Positions 8,633 through 17,982 are shown, counted from the first letter of the stretch. The stretch: DNA of 64,000 bases from Verrucomicrobiota bacterium (GCA_020630975.1 JAHDID010000004.1:118177-182176); one strand, 5' to 3'. Notes: generated by a model from the letters alone, not told the origin. Numbers and translations: made by a program.

Positions 8633-9868
8633 ATGTCGATTTTTGAACTAATCGCGGTCGTCTTGACCATTGCTGCCGTCCTTGGCTTTGTGAACCAGCG
8701 CTTTTTCAAGCTGCCCACCACCATCGGCATCATGCTGATCAGTTTAGGCTTCTCGCTCGTTTTGATCATCCTAGGTCAGTTCATCCCCGCCATCACCACC
8801 ACTGCAGAGACGATCGTCGGCCAGATCGACTTCCGAGAGGTCCTGCTCGATGTCATGCTCAGCTACCTGCTCTTCGCCGGTGCCCTGCATGTGAATCTAA
8901 ATGACCTCGCCAAGCAGAAACGCATCATCGGACTGATGGCGACCATGGGAGTGGTCATATCGACCTTCCTCATCGGTGGCGCTACTTACCTACTGCTACC
9001 CATACTCGGCATCGAGACCAAATTTATCTACTGTCTGCTCTTCGGCGCACTGATCTCGCCCACCGACCCCGTAGCCGTGCTCGGCATCCTGAAGAAAGCC
9101 GGTGTCTCGAAAAATCTGGAGACCAAAATCACTGGCGAATCACTATTCAACGACGGCGTCGGAGTGGTCGTCTTTCTCGTCATCCTCGGCATCGTAAAGG
9201 GCAAATACTCTCTCGATGTCGGCACTGTCTCCAAGCTCTTCGCCATCGAGGTGGGCGGCGGGGTCCTACTTGGCTTGATACTCGGTCTGGTCTGCTACCG
9301 CATGATCAAGCAGATCGACAGCTATCAGGTAGAAGTCCTGCTGACTCTCGCGCTGGTCACCGGAGGCTACGCTCTGGCGCTAGCCCTACACATCTCCGGC
9401 CCACTGGCCATGGTCGTCGCCGGTCTCATGATCGGCAACCAGGGCCGCACACTCGGTATGTCAGACGTGTCGCGCGAGAGACTGGACCACTTCTGGGAGC
9501 TGATCGATGAGATCCTCAATGCCCTGCTTTTCGCCCTGATCGGTCTGGAGCTGATCGTCGTCGCCCAGGATCTCAAGCCTGTCTGGATCGTCGCAGGTGT
9601 CATCTCTATCGCCATCGTCCTACTCTGCCGTGCAGCGGCAGTATCGGTGCCAGTGATGCTGCTGAAGCCATTCAAAGAATTCAGCGACAATGCCATCAAG
9701 ATGCTCACTTGGGGCGGTCTGCGCGGCGGTATCTCCATCGCCCTAGCGCTCGCCCTACCCAAAGAAGCCGGTCGCGATGTCTTTCTCACCATGACCTACA
9801 TCGTCGTGATTTTCTCGATCGCTGTGCAGGGTCTGACCGTGGGCAAACTGTACCGCTCCTTCGGATAA
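8633..9868 (+). CDS. CPA1-family cation/proton antiporter (NhaP-like)
   Basis: A 411-residue polytopic protein with about 12-13 membrane helices, matching bacterial CPA1 sodium(or potassium)/proton antiporters. The signatures are ISPTDPVAVLGILK (near 143-156) and GESLFNDGVGVVVF (near 174-187, with the ND pair that binds the ion), plus LTWGGLRGGISIALAL near 361-376. The long cytoplasmic tail of eukaryotic NHEs is absent. The ATG is 40 bases from the divergent moxR start. Which cation it moves cannot be told from sequence. Confidence 0.92.
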   Translation: MSIFELIAVVLTIAAVLGFVNQRFFKLPTTIGIMLISLGFSLVLIILGQFIPAITTTAETIVGQIDFREVLLDVMLSYLLFAGALHVNLNDLAKQKRIIGLMATMGVVISTFLIGGATYLLLPILGIETKFIYCLLFGALISPTDPVAVLGILKKAGVSKNLETKITGESLFNDGVGVVVFLVILGIVKGKYSLDVGTVSKLFAIEVGGGVLLGLILGLVCYRMIKQIDSYQVEVLLTLALVTGGYALALALHISGPLAMVVAGLMIGNQGRTLGMSDVSRERLDHFWELIDEILNALLFALIGLELIVVAQDLKPVWIVAGVISIAIVLLCRAAAVSVPVMLLKPFKEFSDNAIKMLTWGGLRGGISIALALALPKEAGRDVFLTMTYIVVIFSIAVQGLTVGKLYRSFG

Positions 9869-9883
9869 GCCACCGGCACCGTC

Positions 9884-10708
9884 ATGACTCAGCAGAGCCT
9901 CTTTTGGTCCGACGTCGGCGAGCACGGCCGCCTGTGCTACGCCGATGTACTAAAGGGCCTCGCCGAGATCGAGCCAGAGAGCTGCCAGCTCATCATAGCC
10001 GATCCGCCCTACTTTCAGGTGATGCTGGATGAGGACTGGGACAACCGCTGGAAAAGCGACAGCGCCTACCTCAAATGGACCATCAAATGGGTCGAGGCCT
10101 GCCAAAGAGTCCTCAAGCCAGACGGCCTGATGTATATCTTTGGCCAGCTAGGCAAGCGCGAGCACGTCTGGCTACACCTCTGCTCAGAGGTGACCAAGCG
10201 CATGCAATTCCACGATATGATCATCTGGGATCGCGCCGTAGGCTACAATGATCGTAAAGACTCATTCACCCCACAATACGAGATGGTGCTCGCACTACGC
10301 CACAGCGAGAACGCCACACCCTACTTCGATAAAGACGCCGTGCGCGTGCCCTACGATGAGGACACCATCCAGCTCTATCTAAAGGACAAACGCTACAAAG
10401 ACAAAAAGGCTCGCGAAGCTCACCTGCGCAAAGGCAAGTATGCGACCAACATCCTACGCGTCCCGTCGCTCAAAGGCGCGAGCAAAGAAAAGATCGGTCA
10501 CCCCACTCAGAAGCCACTGGCCCTCATCGAAAAACTCATCGCCTCTAGCAGCCGCGAAGGCGATCTGGTGCTCGACCCTTTTATGGGTAGCGGTACTACC
10601 GCCGCCGTCGCAGAAGCCGCAGGCCGCAAGTGGATCGGGATCGATAATGAAACCGAATACATCGAAATGACCCGCCAACGTATCGAGGGCACTACCGTTA
10701 CCGAGTGA
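9884..10708 (+). CDS. Orphan DNA amino-methyltransferase (beta class)
   Basis: A 274-residue site-specific DNA methyltransferase. Motif IV (DPPYF, near residues 45-49) comes before motif I (DPFMGSGTT, near 230-238), the order of the beta group, which makes N6-methyladenine or N4-methylcytosine. HPTQKPLALIEKL before motif I is also typical. No restriction endonuclease or specificity subunit lies next to it, so it is an orphan. It starts 15 bases after the antiporter stop and ends 49 bases before the beta-helix gene, in a gap filled by two 21-bp-spaced repeats. The recognition site is unknown. Confidence 0.92.
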   Translation: MTQQSLFWSDVGEHGRLCYADVLKGLAEIEPESCQLIIADPPYFQVMLDEDWDNRWKSDSAYLKWTIKWVEACQRVLKPDGLMYIFGQLGKREHVWLHLCSEVTKRMQFHDMIIWDRAVGYNDRKDSFTPQYEMVLALRHSENATPYFDKDAVRVPYDEDTIQLYLKDKRYKDKKAREAHLRKGKYATNILRVPSLKGASKEKIGHPTQKPLALIEKLIASSSREGDLVLDPFMGSGTTAAVAEAAGRKWIGIDNETEYIEMTRQRIEGTTVTE

Positions 10709-10714
10709 GTCGGG

Positions 10715-10750
10715 ATTGTACCCTATTGACTGAAAATTGTACCCTATTGA
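10715..10750 (+). repeat. Tandem GTACCCTATTGA repeats, 21-bp spacing (site 1)
   Basis: Two perfect 15-mers, ATTGTACCCTATTGA, at 10715-10729 and 10736-10750, start to start exactly 21 bp. They fill the gap between the methyltransferase stop and the ATG of the beta-helix gene at 10757, leaving no room for a normal Shine-Dalgarno. The same core recurs at 47161-47196 and 61512-61567. Confidence 0.85.
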
Positions 10751-10756
10751 ATTGGT

Positions 10757-12553
10757 ATGAAACAGCTGAGTATCGGTCTGCTTCTACTGCTATTCTTTAG
10801 CCAATCACACGGCACGGAGTATATAGTCTGTGCACAGACGGGCAAATCCTCAGGCGAGGGAACTCCAGCCTCTCCATTTCTCACGATCCAGCAGGCCGCA
10901 GAGGTAGCTCAGCCAGGCGATATCGTATCGGTAAAACCAGGTATCTACCGCGAGCGTGTCGCACCACCCCGCGGCGGCACAGAGACAGCGCCTATACACT
11001 ACCGTTCTACCGAAAGGCATCAGGCCATCATCCGAGGCTCCGACGTCTGGCAGCCTGACTGGACTGCGGAGGATGAGGTGGCCCCGATCTGGAGTGGATC
11101 TCTATCTGAAAAGCTTTTCACCGACGATCAGCACATCGATGGCGCCAACCCCTTTACCATCGCCATGTCTGCGACTCCATGGGGACGCGATGGTCGGCCT
11201 GAGGCAGATAGAGGCTATCCTGGTGCAGATCCCGATATGGTTTACACCATCGGTCAGGTCTTCGTAGATAGCCAGATCTATCGACAGGTCCCCTACCCTA
11301 GTGAACTCTATCAAACCCCGGCATCCTGGTGGTACGATCGGGACTCAGCACGCCTGCACATCCACTTCGCCGAGCACGCCTGCCCTAGACAATCCGTAGT
11401 CGAGATCTCGACTCGCCGCCGCATTTTTGCCCCACACCTACGCGGGCTCCGCCACATCGAGGTAGATGGCTTTATCATGGAGCACTGCGCCAACCAATAC
11501 CCCTGCAATTTTTGGTTAGCCGAAAACCCCGAATGGCAACAGGCGGGCGCACTGGGCACTCGGTCGGGTAGGAATTGGCATATCCACGACAATATCATCC
11601 GCCACGCCAATAGCATCGGTATCGATCTCGGCCTCGAAGGCCATCCTGATACCGATATCGAGAAAAGCACCGACCCGCGCGACGGTAGTGCCGGTTACCA
11701 TATCGTCCGCGACAACTACATCCTACACAATGGTGCAGCCGGCACGGCATCCTTTGGCGGACGCAATCTCATCATCCAAGGCAATGTGGTAGTGGGCAAT
11801 AATGCGCTTCACTTTGCCGGTAAGAAACGCTGGGAAAGCGCGGGCATCAAACTGCACACGCCGCACCACTCGAAGATCCACGGCAATTACATCGCTCACA
11901 ACCAAGGCAAATGGGGCCTATGGCTGGACCAGGGTGCCGGTAAAGAAACCCAGATCTCTAACAATCTCATCATCGGCCATGGTGTGGGTATCGATTTCGA
12001 GATAGGCATGGCTCATGGATCGATGGTTTCGAAAAACTACCTAATCGATAATGAGGTAGGCATCAGCGCACGCTGCTCTGGCGGCATCCACGCTAGCGAA
12101 AATCTGATCCTCGGCTGCTCAGACACAGCCATCGTATCCTCGATCGACCCGAGTCGCACCGAGCCCTGGTCGGCAGCAGACCTCAGCTTTCGCCGAAACA
12201 TCGTCGTCGGCTCCAAAAAGATCTACCGCATGACCACACCCGACGCCTTTCGCAGTGGACCTCGATTCTTTGAGGAAAATCTTTACCAAGCTCGGCACGA
12301 CCAAGGCATATTTGAGATAAAAGGCGATGGCCAGCGTAGCTTCCGCAAATGGCAAGCCTACTGGACTACTCAAAATGGCGATAGCGGCGCTGACAAGAGA
12401 AGCCAACTCATCCCAGATCTCAGCTACTCACTCGATACCACTACCCTACGGCTCACTTTGAGCCTACCTCACGAATGTCGTTGCTTCCCCGAGCTAGAAC
12501 ATGGTGACAACAAAATCGAGCTTTGGTCTGGTATACCTATCCAGCCACAATAG
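10757..12553 (+). CDS. Secreted parallel beta-helix protein
   Basis: A 598-residue protein with a signal peptide (MKQLSIGLLLLLFFSQSHG) and the opening of DUF1565/right-handed beta-helix proteins (SPFLTIQQAAEVAQPGDIVSVKPGIYRE, here split: SPFLTIQQAAEVAQPGD then VSVKPGIYRE). The middle (residues 250-480) repeats short beta coils rich in N and G such as GRNLIIQGNVVVGNN and HGNYIAHNQGKWGLW, as in polysaccharide lyases and glycosidases of this fold. I infer action on a polysaccharide outside the cytoplasm; no catalytic residues can be assigned. The ATG is 6 bases after the second 21-bp repeat. Confidence 0.85.
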   Translation: MKQLSIGLLLLLFFSQSHGTEYIVCAQTGKSSGEGTPASPFLTIQQAAEVAQPGDIVSVKPGIYRERVAPPRGGTETAPIHYRSTERHQAIIRGSDVWQPDWTAEDEVAPIWSGSLSEKLFTDDQHIDGANPFTIAMSATPWGRDGRPEADRGYPGADPDMVYTIGQVFVDSQIYRQVPYPSELYQTPASWWYDRDSARLHIHFAEHACPRQSVVEISTRRRIFAPHLRGLRHIEVDGFIMEHCANQYPCNFWLAENPEWQQAGALGTRSGRNWHIHDNIIRHANSIGIDLGLEGHPDTDIEKSTDPRDGSAGYHIVRDNYILHNGAAGTASFGGRNLIIQGNVVVGNNALHFAGKKRWESAGIKLHTPHHSKIHGNYIAHNQGKWGLWLDQGAGKETQISNNLIIGHGVGIDFEIGMAHGSMVSKNYLIDNEVGISARCSGGIHASENLILGCSDTAIVSSIDPSRTEPWSAADLSFRRNIVVGSKKIYRMTTPDAFRSGPRFFEENLYQARHDQGIFEIKGDGQRSFRKWQAYWTTQNGDSGADKRSQLIPDLSYSLDTTTLRLTLSLPHECRCFPELEHGDNKIELWSGIPIQPQ

Positions 12554-12569
12554 CTACCTTTTTACCTAC

Positions 12570-13274
12570 CTACCGACTCTGTAGCTGCCTATCGATCAGG
12601 CCATTGTATATTTTCTGTCGCGCCTCCATACCCAGGCCTTTATTGCGATGCTGAAACATCTCGATATTGATCGCCTCTCTCTGCTGATACGATAGCCGAG
12701 CGACTTTATTGAGCACCTCTGGCGGCACAGGTTGGTTCGGCGGGTATCCATCGGCCTCGAAGCCATCTCTAAAACTACGTGCAGCCCTACGAGCATCCGA
12801 TAGCTGGTCTGGAGTCAGCACGCGAGGGTCAGGCCCCTTGTGCGGATTCGTCCCACCACCAGCAGAGCCATCCCCCACCTGAGTCGAGACTCTCACCGGC
12901 ATCCGCCGAGCTGGTCGTGGCGGCGGCTTTTGGTACCGCACCGAGACAGTATCCGATCCATTCAGCCGGATCTTCGCCGTCATAGTCTTGAGATCGGCAG
13001 TGTCGCCTTTGGTTTCAGTCAATTGCCACCCCCTCGCATTCTGCCGATCCTGATAGACCAGATGCGATTGATGGGTGTTTAGATCGCGCACTGTAGCCAT
13101 TGCCTGCCCATCGACATAGGATATACCCGTGAGTATTAGCGAGTCATTCATACTCAAATCCCGCCGAAATGGAGATCTCTCCCGCAACGCGAAAAAGTGA
13201 TCTCCCGATACAACTTCAGGCAAAAACTCCTGTCCACAGACACACCTCACCCACAGTATGATCACGCCTGACAC
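12570..13274 (-). CDS. Secreted protein of unknown function
   Basis: A 234-residue protein with a short hydrophobic start (SGVIILWVRCVCGQEF) and a Pro/Arg/Gly-rich centre (PPPRPARRMPVRVS). The N-terminal half is small and beta-rich; the C-terminal half is helical and charged. I do not recognise it. The GTG at 13274 is the only usual start codon before the hydrophobic stretch, but the in-frame codons upstream (KIKIIGAIFV) extend that stretch, so the true start may be slightly earlier at an unusual codon. It converges on the beta-helix gene with 16 bases between the stops. Confidence 0.55.
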   Translation of the reverse strand: MSGVIILWVRCVCGQEFLPEVVSGDHFFALRERSPFRRDLSMNDSLILTGISYVDGQAMATVRDLNTHQSHLVYQDRQNARGWQLTETKGDTADLKTMTAKIRLNGSDTVSVRYQKPPPRPARRMPVRVSTQVGDGSAGGGTNPHKGPDPRVLTPDQLSDARRAARSFRDGFEADGYPPNQPVPPEVLNKVARLSYQQREAINIEMFQHRNKGLGMEARQKIYNGLIDRQLQSR

Positions 13275-13619
13275 AAATATGGCACCGATGATTTTTATCT
13301 TCGCAGCCTACTGATTTGTCGGATAATAGACAAGTCTGCTATAATATTATCATAGCAGATGATCTGCATCGCTCTGATCACTAACTCACAAACTTTTACA
13401 GCCTGAATAAACTAAGCGAGCACCCTAGAAAAATGAAAATACAAATTTCAAGCCCTTTCATACGCTTTTTGCTAAAAAACTGACAACGCCTCCCAATTCG
13501 ATCATCGATTATGTCTTCACCCAAATCGCTAACCAGCCAAACCGGTGATTAGAGCGACTCTGCATGTGACGTCGCTTGGTTCCTTGTTCCGTTTGAAGGT
13601 TGCCCCATCTTCATTGGAT
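13275..13619. other. Gap with one near-perfect palindrome
   Basis: 345 AT-rich bases without a credible gene. The only structure seen is an imperfect palindrome: TCTGCTAT at 13335-13342 and ATAGCAGA at 13352-13359 around the loop aatattatc. It could be an operator or stem-loop upstream of the minus-strand gene at 12570-13274. There is no T-run, so it is not a clear terminator. Confidence 0.5.
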
Positions 13620-14972
13620 TTAATTTTCGAGGTCGGTACTAGCCTCTTTAAAGGCTCTGATGAGATTTTCTGTTGGCAGAGGCATCCAGTTCGAATCGGC
13701 TTGCCAGTTTTCAGACAGTGCTCCGTCGGTTACCAACCGCCGATTACTTAGGTCGATTGCCGCACGCGAATCATTCAACATCGAAAACAAGTCGGCGTTT
13801 GTTTTCTGAGACGATACCCAAGCATAATAAGCGAAAGACAAATTCGCGACACTGTCTTCGTCAGTGATTGGCACAAAAAGTATTGGTAACTCATGTTTCC
13901 TTCCAAATTTAAAATACTTTCTACCCACAGCCATAGTCGATTCGTCGGCCGCAGTCACCATCCACCGACTCTTTCTGCTGTCTGCCCCCAAAATATGGTA
14001 CTCCGATACTCCATGCACATGAGCCGCTAGAATACTTTCGCTATTTCGATTCACCAAATGGAACACCTCTTCACAAAATTCCTTTTCGGCATACACCAAA
14101 TAATTCTCTCCCGCCAAATACAAGTTGGCACTGATCGACTCGATAGCTCCCATCCATAGCCCTGCGATAGCATCAAAATCCTCACTTGCTGCCGACAAGC
14201 TTCCTTCAGATGTATTGAATAATCTCTCCCACCCAATTAGAGTCATATTCTCTTTCGCCGCTAAGGCTACCAGTGGATGTCTTGGATTCCCAAGCCAGCG
14301 CTCGCCCTCTGTTAAAGACGTCACAGGAAAACACATCACACCTTTACTTTTAGCTCCCGGCGAATTCACCACAAAACTTAATTCTTTCTTGGTATCGACT
14401 CCGGTCTCAAATTGAAACGTCTTCAACGAAATTGGCGGTAAAACCACTAAATTAGGAGCATCATCCGTATTAATCGACCGATAGACGCAATAGCCTGCTC
14501 CGCAAACAGCAAGCGTAAGGCCAAGCATAAACCACAAGACAAATTTTACAGACGGCTCTTCTCTACCCGTTTTAAGTCGCTGAGCAGACTTCGATGAAGG
14601 ACGAGCCCTAGAAGCGGTGCCCGTAGATTGACCTGTTCTAGCCAACCCTCCCGTTGTCGGAGAGTTCATCCTTCTAGACACTTTCTTCCCGGCTGGATCG
14701 CCAGTATTCAGCTTTCGAGGGGCTGCGGCATTTCCCTGCTCACCACTATCAGGCTTGGCCTCATCACTATCCGATGTCGAACTTCCCGTCGCCGCCACCG
14801 GTTGGCCACGTTCATCTACGTGATTGCCTTCATCGTCGAGATAGACCCAGCCAGCCCGATCCTTAAATCTCGGATCCGAGGAGACGTCAACAGGCTGTCC
14901 ATTTTCATCGACGACATTTCCATTTTCATCGACATAAACCCATTCTTGGGCGTCTTCACGATCTTGACTCAT
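13620..14972 (-). CDS. Membrane-anchored protein with repeated DENG motifs
   Basis: A protein of 450 residues from the ATG at 14972; a 27-residue upstream extension from a GTG exists but is unlikely. The N-terminus holds two copies of a W-V-Y-x-D-(E/D)-x-G-N-x-V-D-E-x-G-Q-P-V motif (about residues 10-25 and 35-52), then a low-complexity Ser/Lys/Gly linker. One membrane helix (FVLWFMLGLTLAVCGAGYCV) follows near 150, and an extracytoplasmic C-terminal domain of about 280 residues that I do not recognise. No neighbour suggests a role. The gene diverges from the EF-hand hydrolase at 15298. Confidence 0.65.
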   Translation of the reverse strand: MSQDREDAQEWVYVDENGNVVDENGQPVDVSSDPRFKDRAGWVYLDDEGNHVDERGQPVAATGSSTSDSDEAKPDSGEQGNAAAPRKLNTGDPAGKKVSRRMNSPTTGGLARTGQSTGTASRARPSSKSAQRLKTGREEPSVKFVLWFMLGLTLAVCGAGYCVYRSINTDDAPNLVVLPPISLKTFQFETGVDTKKELSFVVNSPGAKSKGVMCFPVTSLTEGERWLGNPRHPLVALAAKENMTLIGWERLFNTSEGSLSAASEDFDAIAGLWMGAIESISANLYLAGENYLVYAEKEFCEEVFHLVNRNSESILAAHVHGVSEYHILGADSRKSRWMVTAADESTMAVGRKYFKFGRKHELPILFVPITDEDSVANLSFAYYAWVSSQKTNADLFSMLNDSRAAIDLSNRRLVTDGALSENWQADSNWMPLPTENLIRAFKEASTDLEN

Positions 14973-15297
14973 TTTGGTTTCTTGATATTTGTCGTCGAAA
15001 AATGAGCGTTGATCATACAGCCCGAATTTCCCTTGGAATAAGAGAGGCACCACACACAGATTCGGAAGAGGGCTTATCTGCTCAATATATGCTGATAGGT
15101 ACCACAGAGTATGGAACTCTCCAAGAATTTAATAGTAAAAACTAGAATAGAGTGAACGATTCTTACTCTGTAGTATATGCCAACTTCCAAGCTAATATTG
15201 TAATGCTAAGCTCTAGCTTGTGTAAACGTTCACATTTATTCCCAAAACCAATTTTGATGAAGTAATTTTACATTACGCTCAGAATTTTATTGTTTTT
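14973..15297. promoter_or_regulatory. Divergent promoter region with LacI-type operator
   Basis: 325 AT-rich bases between divergent genes. It contains one recognisable site, TGTAAACGTTCACA at 15221-15234. Nothing else stands out. Confidence 0.55.
15221..15234. promoter_or_regulatory. LacI/GalR-family operator
   Basis: TGTAAACGTTCACA is a 14-bp palindrome apart from the fourth position from each end, matching the known LacI-family pattern TGT-n-AACGTT-n-ACA with central CpG. It lies about 64 bases before the start of the two-hydrolase gene, a usual promoter-operator distance. No LacI-type regulator gene is in the window, so the regulator would act from elsewhere. This suggests control of the hydrolase by a carbohydrate signal. 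Confidence 0.6.
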
Positions 15298-17730
15298 ATG
15301 AAAGATATGAAAAAAATCGTTTTTTGTATAATTTTAACTCTAACACTCCTCAAAGCCGATGGTGCAGACGGTCTAGTCATATTTGATGCCAATAGGGATC
15401 TAAAAGTTTCCAAGGAAGAGTACAACGATTTCTGGCAACGCCAATTTACTCGATCCGATTTAGACCAAGACCAGCAATTAACCAAAAAAGAATGGGGGGG
15501 AATGATGGGTGAAGCCACCTCAGCATCAAATCCCAAGGCAGCATTTTACTCCTGCGACAAAGACAACAACCAAACCGTCTCCCTTGCTGAACACAAACAA
15601 TTCCGCCTACAGGAATTCACCCAAAGCGATAAAAACAAAGATGACTTTTTAAACAGCCATGACAGTCCAGTCCCAAGCAGAAGGTTAGCGGGCAATCAAG
15701 TATTGCCGAGTTACCAAGACGTCAACTACGGAAACCACGAGAGCCAACTAATGAATTTTTGGCAGGTGGAATCAGACGCCCCTATTGGCGTCTTACTCAA
15801 TATCCACGGCGGTGGCTGGATGGGCGGCAAAAAGCAAGAGACCCAAAGGCAACTTGAGTTAAAGCGCGGCTTCCATCACGCCGCGATCACCTATCCTCTC
15901 GTTAATCAGGGAGCACAGCAACCAGCCATGCTGGACTCCGCTCTCAGAGCAGTTCAATTTTTGCGCTTTAAAGCCATAGAATGGAACATCGACCCCAAGC
16001 GAATTGTTGTCACCGGAGGATCAGCTGGCGGCTGCTCCAGCCTTTTAGTAGCCCTGCACGACGATATCGCCGATACAAACAACCAAGATCCAGTCAAACG
16101 TTTCTCATCCCGAGTGATTGGTGCAAGTGTCGCAGGTGCCCAGACGACATTGGACCCATTCGTGATCAAAGAGCGCATTGGGCCAGAAACTTTCGGCAAC
16201 CCAATGCCCTACCAGCCCTTTGGTGCTGAGACGGCAGAAGACCTGATGGAAAACTGGGCGCAATACAAGGATATGGTCTCACGCTGCTCTCCCATTAGTC
16301 ACTTATCCGCCGACGATCCACCTCTCTACCTGTTCTACAACGTCAATCGCGAGTTTCCTACCCCCGATTCTAAAAATGGTATTCACAGCCCGATTTTTGG
16401 CGAGATCCTCCAAAAAGCCTGTCAGGAGAAAGGCGTTATCTGTCATTTAGAATATTGGGAGAAAGATCGCGCCAAACCCAAAGTCAGCAGTAAAGAGTTC
16501 ATCGAAAGCTTGCTGTTGGATAAACCAACCGCCGCTCAAGACTTTTCAGCGATGCGGGCAGAGGTAGCCGCACTTGGCGATTTGACCGATGCTCCAGTAG
16601 TCTATCCCGCTGAAACCTTCGAATCAGATGGTGTCATAAAACCCATTTTCTATCAGGCCTTACCTTACCAGGGCAAAGAGACCCGGGTATTCGCTTGGCT
16701 AGGTATCCCAGAAGTCAGCGCTGGACAGAAGGTTCCTGCTGTGGTTTTGGTCCACGGTGGCGGTGGCACAGCCTTCAAAGAGTGGGTTAAGCTTTGGAAT
16801 CAACAGGGCTTCGCCGCCATCAGTATCGCGGTAGAGGGCCAGATCGACCAGAAGCCAAAAAAAGGCGAAAAGGCCCCTCGACAGCATTGGCAGTACCATC
16901 CGTGGAGCGGCCCCCAAAGAATGATGATTTATGGCGATACAGCTGAGCCGATTAAAGACCAATGGATGTATCACGCTGTCGCCGACACGGTTCTGGCAAA
17001 TTCATTGCTGCGATCAGATCCCAAAATCGATACCGAAAAAATCGGACTCATGGGCATCTCGTGGGGCGGTGTCATTACTAGCACAGCCATAGGTATCGAC
17101 AACAGGTTTGCATTTGCGATTCCTACCTACGGTTGCGGCGATCTGGCAAACGCAGAAAACATGTACGGCGATACTTTGGCAAACAATGCCATATACAGAC
17201 AGGTCTGGGACCCTCTATCATGGCTGGAGCGCGCCAGTATGCCCAGTCTTTGGTATTCCTGGACAGGCGACACCCATTTTCCCATGGATTGCCTTTCGCG
17301 CTCCTACCAGGCGGCCTCTGGCAAGAGACTAGTATCCCTGGTTCCTGAGATGCAACATGGCCACCAGCCTGCTTGGTTGAGAGACGATAGCTACGAGTTC
17401 GCCAAAAGCATCGTCAGTACTGGCTCCCCGTGGTGTCAGCAGACCAGCCTAGAACTAGATGGCTCAAACTTCAAAATCAACTTCCACACGACCAAGCCCA
17501 TCAATGAAGCACAACTTGTCTTCACTAAGGATACCGGGAACTCAGCTCACCGGAAATACACCGAAGTCACCGCTACCTTCACCCAATCAGAAAATCAGGT
17601 CACTGTCAGTGGCTCAGTCCCGAAGACGTCTACTGCTTGGTTTATCAACCTGCACGCCAGCTCAAATACAAACGACCCACACGGCCGGGGGGTCTATGCT
17701 TCATCAGATTATCAGATCGTTGATCACTAG
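15298..17730 (+). CDS. Secreted EF-hand protein with two alpha/beta-hydrolase domains
   Basis: An 810-residue protein; the start is ATG 15298 or ATG 15307, followed by a signal peptide (MKKIVFCIILTLTLLKADG). Four EF-hand-like loops lie near residues 24-125 (DANRDLKVSKEE, DLDQDQQLTKKE, DKDNNQTVSLAE, DKNKDDFLNSHD). Next is a carboxylesterase-type hydrolase with oxyanion motif HGGGWMGG (near 170) and nucleophile GGSAGG (near 240). A second hydrolase of the dienelactone-hydrolase/acetylxylan-esterase type has HGGGG (near 485) and GISWGG (near 585). Two esterase types in one secreted chain suggest deacylation of an esterified polysaccharide. A LacI-type operator precedes it. Confidence 0.88.
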   Translation: MKDMKKIVFCIILTLTLLKADGADGLVIFDANRDLKVSKEEYNDFWQRQFTRSDLDQDQQLTKKEWGGMMGEATSASNPKAAFYSCDKDNNQTVSLAEHKQFRLQEFTQSDKNKDDFLNSHDSPVPSRRLAGNQVLPSYQDVNYGNHESQLMNFWQVESDAPIGVLLNIHGGGWMGGKKQETQRQLELKRGFHHAAITYPLVNQGAQQPAMLDSALRAVQFLRFKAIEWNIDPKRIVVTGGSAGGCSSLLVALHDDIADTNNQDPVKRFSSRVIGASVAGAQTTLDPFVIKERIGPETFGNPMPYQPFGAETAEDLMENWAQYKDMVSRCSPISHLSADDPPLYLFYNVNREFPTPDSKNGIHSPIFGEILQKACQEKGVICHLEYWEKDRAKPKVSSKEFIESLLLDKPTAAQDFSAMRAEVAALGDLTDAPVVYPAETFESDGVIKPIFYQALPYQGKETRVFAWLGIPEVSAGQKVPAVVLVHGGGGTAFKEWVKLWNQQGFAAISIAVEGQIDQKPKKGEKAPRQHWQYHPWSGPQRMMIYGDTAEPIKDQWMYHAVADTVLANSLLRSDPKIDTEKIGLMGISWGGVITSTAIGIDNRFAFAIPTYGCGDLANAENMYGDTLANNAIYRQVWDPLSWLERASMPSLWYSWTGDTHFPMDCLSRSYQAASGKRLVSLVPEMQHGHQPAWLRDDSYEFAKSIVSTGSPWCQQTSLELDGSNFKINFHTTKPINEAQLVFTKDTGNSAHRKYTEVTATFTQSENQVTVSGSVPKTSTAWFINLHASSNTNDPHGRGVYASSDYQIVDH

Positions 17731-17821
17731 AGTCACTCACTCAGCACTCAGTAGAGGCGGTAAGCCTTTTCCGTCTGTTACTTGTTTCGAAATCGAAATT
17801 TGACCTCTCGAATCAAATTTT

Positions 17822-17962
17822 TCGAAGCCTATCTGTCGAAGCCTATCTGATTAGAGTGTTATGTTAGTGCTCATTAGTGAAAATTAGTGTTGGAATTTTC
17901 GTTGACAGTTGATTTTAACACTAACTCGGCACGATAAGACAATGGTCACAAATAAACACTAA
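17822..17962. repeat. Short direct and inverted repeats, including 10-bp phased TTAGTG
   Basis: In the gap between convergent genes a 14-mer, tcgaagcctatctg, is repeated back to back (17822-17849). TTAGTG then occurs three times at exact 10-bp spacing (17864, 17874, 17884), and its complement CACTAA occurs at 17919 and 17957. The TTAGTG/CACTAA pairs could fold into alternative stems. No gene is seen here and no function can be assigned. Confidence 0.5.
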
Positions 17963-17982
17963 TGAGTGGCCGCTTCGTCTCA

